A DNA stretch of 23,533 bases from Planctomycetaceae bacterium (lineage in GTDB: Bacteria > Planctomycetota > Phycisphaerae > SM23-33). The stretch is from NCBI GenBank assembly GCA_021371965.1, contig JAJFVE010000075.1, positions 1-23,533 of the forward strand, read 5' to 3'. Positions 7,834 to 14,267 of this stretch are shown here, piece after piece (position 1 is the first letter of the stretch; each line of letters opens with the position of its first letter). The notes beneath the pieces are model-generated. The model made no database searches and was not told the DNA's origin. It saw only the letters and a list, made by a program, of their open reading frames with translations. Made by a program: the position numbers and the translations under genes.

Positions 7834-9990
7834 TCACTCCGGCGCCACCACATCCCCCTGCCGCGCCTTGGGCGTCACCGTCAGCGACACGATCTTCCCA
7901 TCGCGGACGGATGCCTCGACGGTCGTGCGGCCGGGGGCTCGGAGCTTGAAGTCGGCGCTCCACTCCTTCGGCCAGGCCGGCAGGAGATAGATCTTGCCGT
8001 CGTCGGCCTGCAGGAGCATCGTCTGCACGGCCATCAGGAGGTTGCCGCCGTGGCACTGGTCGGGGGTCCAGTCGAAGTTGGGTCCCCAGAAGACCGGGAA
8101 CCGCGCCTCGGGGTTCTTGTTGCCCGCGCGCTCGGCGACTTGCCGGGCGGCCTCTTCGGCCATACCCAGCAGGGCGGCCTGCGTGTCGTTCTGGTGCCAT
8201 CCGACGCACGCGGGGAAGGTGCGGCGCTTGTACGTCTCGCGGCCGACCTCGATATTCTCCTTGCCCACGCCGAAGAGGCGGAAGGGGAAGACCGCGTAGA
8301 GCTCGGGGTTCTCGCCGTTGCCGCGGTCCTGCAAAACCTGGGCGGCCGGCAGGATGTACCTGCCTTGCTCCTCCTGTTTGACCGGCAGGGGCGGCACCTT
8401 GGCCGCCAGGCGGTCCCACAGAGCCTGGCGCTTGGAGGTGATGACCTTGGGCGGCAAGAACGCCAGGCGCGCCAGCACCCACGCCAGGCCGGCGATGTCG
8501 GGCGTGGGGTTCACGGCGTCCTGCCAGGTCTCCAGCGACTGCGCGGGATACATGCACATGGCGCCGTCGGCGTCGAGCTCGTAGTGCTGGTCCCAGAACG
8601 TCAGCAGGTCGTCGCCGGCAGGGATGAGCACCTCGACGAGGAACTTTTCGTCGAGCGTGTATTCGTAGTAATCGAGCATCATCGCCAGCAGCTCCGGCGA
8701 CGAGGTGTACTCGCGGCGGATGTAGCGGTTGGTCATGTCGCCGACGCGCAGGCCCGTGCGGTCGAGGCCGTAGTCGCCGTTGGTGTGCAGGCCCCAGAAG
8801 TACATCGTCTCGGGGATGAACGCCCCGGCGTGCTTGAACCAGACCTTCGTGCGGTGGCGGGCCAGCGGCAGCGAGCGGGCGTACATCTCGAAGACCGGCT
8901 GCATCATGTCCCAGTCGCCGCTGGCGAGCATCGGCCAATAGGGCAGGCGGGTGTTCTGCCACCAGTACGCACCGCCCCAGGCGCGGTAGTCCGGGTCGCC
9001 CTGGTGCTCGAAGCAGAAGATCGAGCCGTTGAACTTGATGGGGCTGCCCCCGCGGCCGCCGCAGGCGCTGACCCATCGCTGCAGAATGTAACGGCGGCAG
9101 ACGGTCTGAGCCTTTTCGTCGCCGTCGATGTAGATGTAGCTGCGATTCCAGAACGCGTCCCACCACTGCACGTGGGCGGTGCGGGCCTGCTCGATATCAA
9201 TGGCGGCCTGCGACTTTTCCAGCTTCGCCAGGTTGTCCAGCCATCGCTTGGGCGTGGGCGTCACTTCGCTCAGCGGGCAGATCGACAGTGTGAACTTCTT
9301 TGCCGGCGCGGCCGCGGCCAGGTGCGTTGTGTCACGGCGCACGAGACCGGCGCCCCGCATGACAGCCCCAAACGTGCGGCCCAGTAGCGGGTCGGCCTTG
9401 TGCTCGAAGCCGCCCAGACCCTGGTGCTCGATGTTTGCCGCGTAGATCGAGCTCTCGTTGCGGTGGTACCACACCAGCCGGTCAGCGCCGGCATCGACGA
9501 TCGTGTCGGGATACGCGCAGGCCGGGCGGCGGCAGCGAGCGTCGCCGGAGAGACCGTTGATCGTTCCGGCTTGGGCGGCCTCTGTGCGCCACAATTCGAG
9601 GGCAGCCTGCATTTCAAACGGCTCGGGGCCGTGGGCCTCGATGTGGATCGCCGGATTGTTGGCGTCGACCCATGCGCGGAGAGTGATCGCGCCGGCTTGA
9701 ATGACGATCTGGCCCTCGTGCAGGCAAAGTTCCTGGCGGAAGGGTAAGCTCGCGGCCAGCGGGTCGGGCGTGAAGGTCACGCGCACGCGGGCGAGCTTGA
9801 GAAGCTGGCCCTGCTCGCTCCAGGCGTCGGTCTTGCTGATCAGCAGCACGAGGCTGCCGGGCGCGTCGTCGCGGGCGGCCTGGGCCCAGAGGTTTACGCC
9901 GATGTCGCCGTTGCCGATGGGCATCGAGCCGGCCGAGTCGGCGCTGGGGCTGTCCCAGATCACGTTGTACTGCTGCGGGGGGTGTGTCAT
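7834..9990 (-). CDS. DUF5703-domain glycoside hydrolase-like protein (GH95-related)
   Basis: A 718-residue protein without a signal peptide. The N-terminal block, with IWDSPSADSAGSMPIGNGDIG from about residue 9, is the hallmark of DUF5703 and resembles the N-terminal beta-sandwich of GH95 fucosidases. A glucoamylase-like (alpha/alpha)6 barrel should fill about 270-620; SIFCFEHQGDPDYRAWGGAY and YFWGLHTNGDYGLDRTG are recognisable there. The C-terminal segment HGGNLLMAVQTML plus IYLLPAWPKEW is the typical GH95/GH65-clan ending. GH95 members cleave alpha-L-fucosides or alpha-L-galactosides, so a deoxysugar or galactose linkage is plausible but unproven. The start at 9990 is supported by AGGAG 8 bases upstream and by the conserved domain beginning at once; the upstream extension to 10098 covers a repeat. 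It diverges from the PHP gene and probably shares its control region. Confidence 0.88.
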   Translation of the reverse strand: MTHPPQQYNVIWDSPSADSAGSMPIGNGDIGVNLWAQAARDDAPGSLVLLISKTDAWSEQGQLLKLARVRVTFTPDPLAASLPFRQELCLHEGQIVIQAGAITLRAWVDANNPAIHIEAHGPEPFEMQAALELWRTEAAQAGTINGLSGDARCRRPACAYPDTIVDAGADRLVWYHRNESSIYAANIEHQGLGGFEHKADPLLGRTFGAVMRGAGLVRRDTTHLAAAAPAKKFTLSICPLSEVTPTPKRWLDNLAKLEKSQAAIDIEQARTAHVQWWDAFWNRSYIYIDGDEKAQTVCRRYILQRWVSACGGRGGSPIKFNGSIFCFEHQGDPDYRAWGGAYWWQNTRLPYWPMLASGDWDMMQPVFEMYARSLPLARHRTKVWFKHAGAFIPETMYFWGLHTNGDYGLDRTGLRVGDMTNRYIRREYTSSPELLAMMLDYYEYTLDEKFLVEVLIPAGDDLLTFWDQHYELDADGAMCMYPAQSLETWQDAVNPTPDIAGLAWVLARLAFLPPKVITSKRQALWDRLAAKVPPLPVKQEEQGRYILPAAQVLQDRGNGENPELYAVFPFRLFGVGKENIEVGRETYKRRTFPACVGWHQNDTQAALLGMAEEAARQVAERAGNKNPEARFPVFWGPNFDWTPDQCHGGNLLMAVQTMLLQADDGKIYLLPAWPKEWSADFKLRAPGRTTVEASVRDGKIVSLTVTPKARQGDVVAPE

Positions 9991-10058
9991 AGCAGGAACT
10001 CCTGATGAAGCCGGAATTGTGCCCGACGGCGGGCGGCTTTCCAAAATGTTTTTCAACT

Positions 10059-10086
10059 GCAAATTGGAAATCGCAAATTGGAAATG
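10059..10086. repeat. Four AT-rich heptamers in the divergent promoter region
   Basis: The 13-mer GCAAATTGGAAAT occurs at 10059-10071 and again at 10073-10085, a 14-base period made of alternating 7-base units GCAAATT and GGAAATS. This is an AT-rich island in GC-rich surroundings, lying between the divergent starts at 9990 and 10124 and abutting the dyad at 10084-10108. It may be promoter DNA, a regulator-binding array, or another member of the heptamer repeats seen in other spacers. Confidence 0.7.
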
Positions 10087-10108
10087 GTCTGATAGCATCT
10101 TAGACCAT
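10084..10108. promoter_or_regulatory. Candidate operator: 25-bp dyad between divergent genes
   Basis: Perfect 7-bp arms ATGGTCT (10084-10090) and AGACCAT (10102-10108) flank an 11-base centre in which two further symmetric pairs match. The centre-to-centre spacing and position, 15 bases before the PHP start and about 95 bases before the DUF5703 start, fit a dimeric repressor site controlling both genes. No regulator gene is in the window, so the protein is unknown. A stem-loop in the PHP leader is the alternative reading. Confidence 0.45.
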
Positions 10109-10111
10109 CAA

Positions 10112-10126
10112 AAGGATATGCCCGTG
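10112..10126 (+). promoter_or_regulatory. Ribosome-binding site that favours a GTG start for the PHP gene
   Basis: AAGGA lies at 10112-10116. The in-frame ATG at 10118 would follow it by a single base, too close for normal initiation. The in-frame GTG at 10124 has a 7-base spacing, which is near optimal. The protein then begins MRLTSDWHIHS, with the first metal-binding HxH at residues 8-10, as is usual for PHP proteins. The two choices differ by only two residues. Confidence 0.6.
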
Positions 10127-10978
10127 AGATTGACCTCAGACTGGCACATTCACTCTGTAGCCTCATGCGACTGCCGCAGCACCGGCATGAGCGTGGCCGA
10201 GATCGCCGCCGGCGCCGCGGCGCAGGGGATTACCGATTTCGGACTGACCGACCATCTGCACACGCGGCTGAACCTTCCGGACCTGCGAGCGTCGCGGCAG
10301 GCGTTTCTGGCGAGCGATCCCTCGCCGCGGTTTCACTTCGGCGTCGAGGCCACGTGCCTGCGGCAGTGGGAGGTCGATGAGATCGCGGCCGGGCGCGTCA
10401 CGGGCGATTACGGCGCCGCCCATGATGAAGGCCCCGCCGGTGGCCCGCTGGTGATCGATCTGACTGCCGCGGACGTGGAAGAACTTGGCATCGAGTACGT
10501 CATCGGGGCCGCCCACGGCGCCAAGGGCACGGCGAAGGAGCGCTGGCCGATCATCGAGGCCCACTTCCGCCAGTACCTTTTTCTGGCGGCCCATCCGCTG
10601 GTGGACATCCTGGCGCATCCGTGGTGGTGGTCGAGCGGGTTCGCAAATCCCGACGGATCGTTCAGCACGCTGCCGTGGTTCGACGACTTCCGCGTGATCC
10701 CGCGCACGATGCACGAAGAACTGGCGGCCGCCCTGGTGCAATATGGGACAGCCGCCGAGATCAACCCCGGCGTGGCGCTGACGTGGCACTATCCGCAAGC
10801 ATGGAAGCAGCAGTACATCGAGTACATGGCCTGGCTCAAAAGCCGCGGCGTGAAGCTGGCCACCGGCTCCGACCGCCATCTTCGCCCCTACGACAGCCGC
10901 TATAGCGAGCTGGCCCCGCTGCTGGAAAGCGTCGGCATCCGCGACGAGGATCTCTGGCGCCTTCCCCCACGGCCATAA
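10124..10978 (+). CDS. PHP-domain metal-dependent phosphoesterase
   Basis: A 284-residue PHP protein from the GTG start (286 from ATG at 10118). The metal-binding pattern is complete: His8 and His10 in DWHIHS, Asp43-His44 in LTDHLH, Glu75 in GVEAT, His131 in AAHG, His165 in ILAHPWWW, and Asp250 with His252 in GSDRH. PHP proteins of this type hydrolyse small phosphomonoesters such as histidinol phosphate or nucleotides; the 270-290-residue length fits the histidinol-phosphatase-like branch, but there is no his operon nearby. No signal peptide. It is the only plus-strand gene between 1 and 22434, divergent from the DUF5703 enzyme and convergent with the URO-D-like gene. Its role in the locus may be dephosphorylation of a sugar phosphate; this is inference. 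Confidence 0.88.
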   Translation: MRLTSDWHIHSVASCDCRSTGMSVAEIAAGAAAQGITDFGLTDHLHTRLNLPDLRASRQAFLASDPSPRFHFGVEATCLRQWEVDEIAAGRVTGDYGAAHDEGPAGGPLVIDLTAADVEELGIEYVIGAAHGAKGTAKERWPIIEAHFRQYLFLAAHPLVDILAHPWWWSSGFANPDGSFSTLPWFDDFRVIPRTMHEELAAALVQYGTAAEINPGVALTWHYPQAWKQQYIEYMAWLKSRGVKLATGSDRHLRPYDSRYSELAPLLESVGIRDEDLWRLPPRP

Positions 10979-11010
10979 AAGTATCGCCCCCTATAGAGTG
11001 GCCTATGCTC

Positions 11011-11201
11011 GAGCCTCGAAGAGGCTCCAGAATTTAGCCGGAGGCGTAAGCCTCCGGACGAGGTCGCCTCAGTTCTCCCCGCCTCGAAGAGGCGGAAGGT
11101 TTTCCGGCGAGTTACCAACCTGCCGCCTCTGCGAGGCGGGAGACTGTCAGCGCTTTTCCGGGGGCTTACGCCCCCGGCTAAATTCTGGCGTCCCTTCGGG
11201 A
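11011..11201. repeat. Six-hairpin array element, copy 1
   Basis: Six hairpins follow in order: GAGCCTC/GAGGCTC at 11011-11027, CCGGAGG/CCTCCGG at 11038-11057, GCCTC/GAGGC at 11081-11093, CCGCCTC/GAGGCGG at 11123-11139, CCGGGGG/CCCCCGG at 11158-11177 and TCCC/GGGA at 11191-11201. Enclosing most of it, CCAGAATTTAGCCGG at 11027-11041 is the exact reverse complement of 11174-11188. It fills the space between the converging PHP and URO-D-like genes, so it could act as a two-way terminator, although no U-tract follows. A second copy with the same layout is at 15721-15910. It looks like a REP/BIME-type mobile palindrome. Confidence 0.85.
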
Positions 11202-11218
11202 CACAAACCCAACAACCT

Positions 11219-12289
11219 TCAGGTGTTGTTCTCCAGCCACTTGAGGATCTCGTCGGCCTGGCGCTCGTCCTTGGCGCCCGTGCAGTAATAAACCAAATTG
11301 GGCTTGAGCTGGGGGTGGAGCACTTTGAGATCTTCAAAGCTGCAGCCAACATAGAGGCTCTTGCCTTTGGCCTGGAAACGCTGGAGCAGATCGACCCACT
11401 GGAGCATCGAGGGCTTCTCGTCGCCGGCAGAGATCGTCCACTGAATCGAGTCGAGGCTCTTGATGCCGGTGATGGCGTCGAAGTGCGCCAGGGCGCCGCG
11501 GCCGTCGTAATGGTAAACGGTGTGGTCGAGGAAGTCGCACTCCTCCGTCAGGGCCGGCAGGACGAACTCGTTGAACTGCGGCGGCGAAAGCAGCAGGCAG
11601 AAGTCGCACTGCACGGCGGCGTAGCGGCCGGCGCAGTAGTAGGGCAGCCAGCCGATGGTGCCGCGCCCGGCCATGCCGCCAGCTTCGTACAGCGCGTCGT
11701 ACATTTCGCGGTAGAGCCTGCGCACGTTGTCCATGGCGGCCTTGACCAGCTCGGGCGTGTCGATCAGGTCCATGCACAGGCGGTCGGGCCCGCGGATGGC
11801 CGCCAGCCAGTCGAAGTTCGAGTGCATATCGAGCATGCCGACGAGGAACTTGCCCGCCCCGCGCGCGGCCGCCTTGCGGCACAGCTCCAACATGCGATCC
11901 CACGAGTTGTTGCCATGTCCGAGCTTGAGCGGCAGGACGTCGTTCCAGTCTTCCACAAACGGGACGGACCATGTCGTGTGGCCGCTGTCGGGCGAACTGT
12001 CCAGGCGCGCGCCCACGAACGCGGCGACCTGGTCTGGGCCGAAGCTGGGTCCGAAGCATGGCATGGCCTCGCCGGCAAAGTGCAGCTTCGAGAGGAAATC
12101 CTCAGCCTGATCAAGGATGGCGTCGAAATCGGCATTGGGCAGGAACTGCCCGGGATAGCCGCGGAGGTCTTTGGCGCCATCCTTGACGCAGGTGATGCTC
12201 ACGCAGGGGCGCTTGATGATGTCCTTGTTCCAGAACGCCTGCCAGTGCAGCAGGGCGTCGTCGAGGTTCGGTTTGAATGCCAGTTCCAT
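11219..12289 (-). CDS. URO-D-like protein (uroporphyrinogen decarboxylase / methyltransferase superfamily)
   Basis: A 356-residue protein with the URO-D TIM-barrel layout: DLIDTPELVKAAMDNV near 174-189, the CDFCLLLSPPQFNEFVLP strand-and-helix at 228-245, and a C-terminal part typical of the superfamily. It is unlikely to be the haem enzyme HemE, whose N-terminal substrate-binding signature I do not see. In the MtaA/MtbA methyltransferases a His-x-Cys pair and a distant Cys bind zinc; here the matching place reads His260-Tyr-Asp262, with Cys316 and Cys336 downstream, so a His/Asp/Cys site is possible. The start has AAGGAA about 10 bases upstream. It is last in the minus-strand run of carbohydrate genes, 119 bases after the GH51-like gene. 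Cytoplasmic; substrate unknown. Confidence 0.82.
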   Translation of the reverse strand: MELAFKPNLDDALLHWQAFWNKDIIKRPCVSITCVKDGAKDLRGYPGQFLPNADFDAILDQAEDFLSKLHFAGEAMPCFGPSFGPDQVAAFVGARLDSSPDSGHTTWSVPFVEDWNDVLPLKLGHGNNSWDRMLELCRKAAARGAGKFLVGMLDMHSNFDWLAAIRGPDRLCMDLIDTPELVKAAMDNVRRLYREMYDALYEAGGMAGRGTIGWLPYYCAGRYAAVQCDFCLLLSPPQFNEFVLPALTEECDFLDHTVYHYDGRGALAHFDAITGIKSLDSIQWTISAGDEKPSMLQWVDLLQRFQAKGKSLYVGCSFEDLKVLHPQLKPNLVYYCTGAKDERQADEILKWLENNT

Positions 12290-12314
12290 TTCAGGGATTC
12301 CTTTCGCAGGCGGA

Positions 12315-12399
12315 GCAGTAGCCCGTAGCCAGTAGCCGGTAGCCAGAAAAGCACCGGAGTTTCGCCTGTTGTTACGGGCTACCGGCTACAGGCTACCGG
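12315..12399. repeat. Heptanucleotide inverted repeat (GGCTACC type)
   Basis: Four heptamers ending in GTAG (GCAGTAG, CCCGTAG, CCAGTAG, CCGGTAG) at 12315-12342 face three of the form NGGCTAC at 12376-12396. The 23-base arms 12322-12344 and 12377-12399 are complementary at about 21 positions, with a 32-base loop, so a strong hairpin can form in the transcript. It lies between the GH51-like stop and the URO-D-like start, inside the presumed operon, and could lower expression of the last gene. Confidence 0.82.
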
Positions 12400-12408
12400 T
12401 CGCTATTT

Positions 12409-14241
12409 CTACCACCGTATCCGCACCAGCGACAGCGGCGGCATCGTGATCTTGCCTTCTTTTGCCGCGGGCGGTTTGGCCATGGCAAATTGGCCGCCGG
12501 GTTTGTCGCCTTGCATCATCTGCACGTCGCGCGGGGCGCCATTTGCGATCGCCGTCAGATTCAACTCGGCTCTTTCTTGCGGATCGCGATTCACGGCCAG
12601 GAGGTAGGTGCCGGAATCGTTCTTCATCGCGACGGCGTCGACGGCCTTGCCGTTGCCCAGCGCGGGCGAGTCGGTCTCCAGCGGCAGAACCTTGCCGGGA
12701 AAGGCCGGGCGATACATGCGGAACAGGTCGCCCAGGCAGTACTCCGTCACGTCCGCCCCGCGGTGGGTGATGATGCCCATCACGTTGATCAGGTTGTAGA
12801 AGTGGGCCACCTCCAGGTCCGGAGCGAGGCGCACGTAGTTGTTCAGCATGGCGGCCGTGAACATCGCATGCACGACGTAGTAAGGTTCGTCGAAGCCGTG
12901 CCCGTCGCGGTGGCTGGCCTGGCACCAGTAGTTCCACTCGGCCACACCCACGTTGGTCGCCAGGCCGCGCTTGCGGCAGGCGGCGATGAAGTTGGCCAGC
13001 AGGGCTTCCATATTGGCGGCCGCGTCGACCACGCGCGTCATCTGGTCGCGCGGGTCGGTGGTGCCTGCCGCCCAGGTGCTGGTCTCTACGCCGGCCGGCT
13101 GGATGCCTTGACCGGCATAGCACTGGCACTGGATGACGTCGAGCAACGGCCCGACCTCGTCGAGCACGGTCTTCATCCACTCGGGCTCGTCGGCCTTGGG
13201 ATCGTGCGAGGGGCCCGGCGAGACGCCGACGATGCGGCTGTTGGGGTACGCGGCCTTGATCGCCGGCACGAACGTGCGAACGGTCTGGGCGTACATCTTC
13301 GCCGTCATCCAGTCCATCGTCTGCACGTACGGGTGGTTGCCGATGTGCCAGTAGATCATGGGCGGGGCGATCTTGCGGGCGGCGTACCAGTCGGCCGCGT
13401 ACTTAGCCCAGGCGGCGGCTTCGTCCACGTCGCCGGTGGCGATGTTGACGGTGATGGTTGGCGCGATGCCCTGCTCGTGGCAGAGCTGCAGATATTCGTC
13501 CGTGCCGAAGTCGTAGTAGATCAGCCAGTCGCGCGTGAAGGCCGCGTCATGCACCACCGGCCGCAACTGCACGGGGCCTGTCCCGTGCCGCCAGTTGTAC
13601 ATGCCCGAGACGATCCCGCCGGGAAATCGCAGGGCGGGGATCCGCATCGAAGCCATCTTCTCGACCACCGGGCCCGAGAGCAGGTCCTCGCCCTTGGGGC
13701 GCAGGTGGACCTGGTCGATCCAGACGTGGCCCTCCGTCTTGGGACCGATGATCAGGCACGCGTCGTTGTCGTCGACGGGGGCCTTGAGTTCGACCGTGTA
13801 GCGAGAGAACTGCGGGCAGTTTACGACGATGTCGGCCGACGCGTAGGGCGCCTGGGCAGCCGGCATCGGCGCCAGGTTGGCGTAAAGCGTGACCGGCTCG
13901 TTCATGACGCGAGCCCAAATCTCCAGCACGAGCGTTTCGCCCGCCCGCACCTGGCGTTTGTTCTGCGTCAGGCACGTGCCATTGCCCATGTAGTGAGCCC
14001 AACTGCCCATCATCCCCGCGCCACTGACGAGCCGGTGCCGCAGGCCCGCCATGCAGCTGGCGCCTTCCCACTGCGGGGCGATCCCGCTGCAGGGGTGGGG
14101 CGGACCCAGCAGCTTGGCGTTGTCCAGCCGGTCGGACAAGATGCCCGGGATCATGTCCCAGGCCGTCTCGATGTTGTGGCCCAGCAGCATCTCGCTGGCG
14201 GTTTTGTTGCTCTGTCCGGCTAAGGTGATCTTAATGTTCAT
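12409..14241 (-). CDS. GH51-like alpha-L-arabinofuranosidase-type protein with altered acid/base site
   Basis: A 610-residue protein, no signal peptide. Order: a small beta region with a carbohydrate-binding-like jelly roll to about 185, a TIM barrel about 190-480, and a C-terminal beta-sandwich about 495-610. GH51 landmarks are present: RFPGG at 205-209 and the nucleophile strand VAEWNYW with Glu435. The acid/base strand, normally W-x-x-GNE, reads WHIGNHPY, so His303 replaces the catalytic glutamate; I checked the codon (CAC). It may use another acid, cleave leaving groups that need no protonation, or be a non-catalytic binder. AGGAAG sits 7 bases before the start. Only 26 bases separate it from the isomerase gene upstream, so the two are almost surely co-transcribed. 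Related GH families of clan A cannot be excluded. Confidence 0.85.
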   Translation of the reverse strand: MNIKITLAGQSNKTASEMLLGHNIETAWDMIPGILSDRLDNAKLLGPPHPCSGIAPQWEGASCMAGLRHRLVSGAGMMGSWAHYMGNGTCLTQNKRQVRAGETLVLEIWARVMNEPVTLYANLAPMPAAQAPYASADIVVNCPQFSRYTVELKAPVDDNDACLIIGPKTEGHVWIDQVHLRPKGEDLLSGPVVEKMASMRIPALRFPGGIVSGMYNWRHGTGPVQLRPVVHDAAFTRDWLIYYDFGTDEYLQLCHEQGIAPTITVNIATGDVDEAAAWAKYAADWYAARKIAPPMIYWHIGNHPYVQTMDWMTAKMYAQTVRTFVPAIKAAYPNSRIVGVSPGPSHDPKADEPEWMKTVLDEVGPLLDVIQCQCYAGQGIQPAGVETSTWAAGTTDPRDQMTRVVDAAANMEALLANFIAACRKRGLATNVGVAEWNYWCQASHRDGHGFDEPYYVVHAMFTAAMLNNYVRLAPDLEVAHFYNLINVMGIITHRGADVTEYCLGDLFRMYRPAFPGKVLPLETDSPALGNGKAVDAVAMKNDSGTYLLAVNRDPQERAELNLTAIANGAPRDVQMMQGDKPGGQFAMAKPPAAKEGKITMPPLSLVRIRW

Positions 14242-14267
14242 TGCTTTCTTCCTGTCTCCGCGGTGAA

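Noticed and set aside
11158..11177. Rho-independent terminator
   Set aside because: The stem is strong, but no T-tract follows on either strand.
11011..11201. CRISPR array
   Set aside because: The repeated units are palindromes of differing sequence and spacing, without constant direct repeats or unique spacers of uniform length.
11219..12289. Assignment as HemE, uroporphyrinogen decarboxylase of haem synthesis
   Set aside because: The HemE N-terminal substrate-binding signature is not seen, no haem genes are near, and a metal-site-like residue set suggests the methyltransferase side of the superfamily.
12490..14223. 577-residue plus-strand frame, and similar ones at 15847-17676 and 14544-15953
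   Set aside because: Shadows of the GH51-like, GH20/GH67-like and isomerase genes, with no motif of their own.
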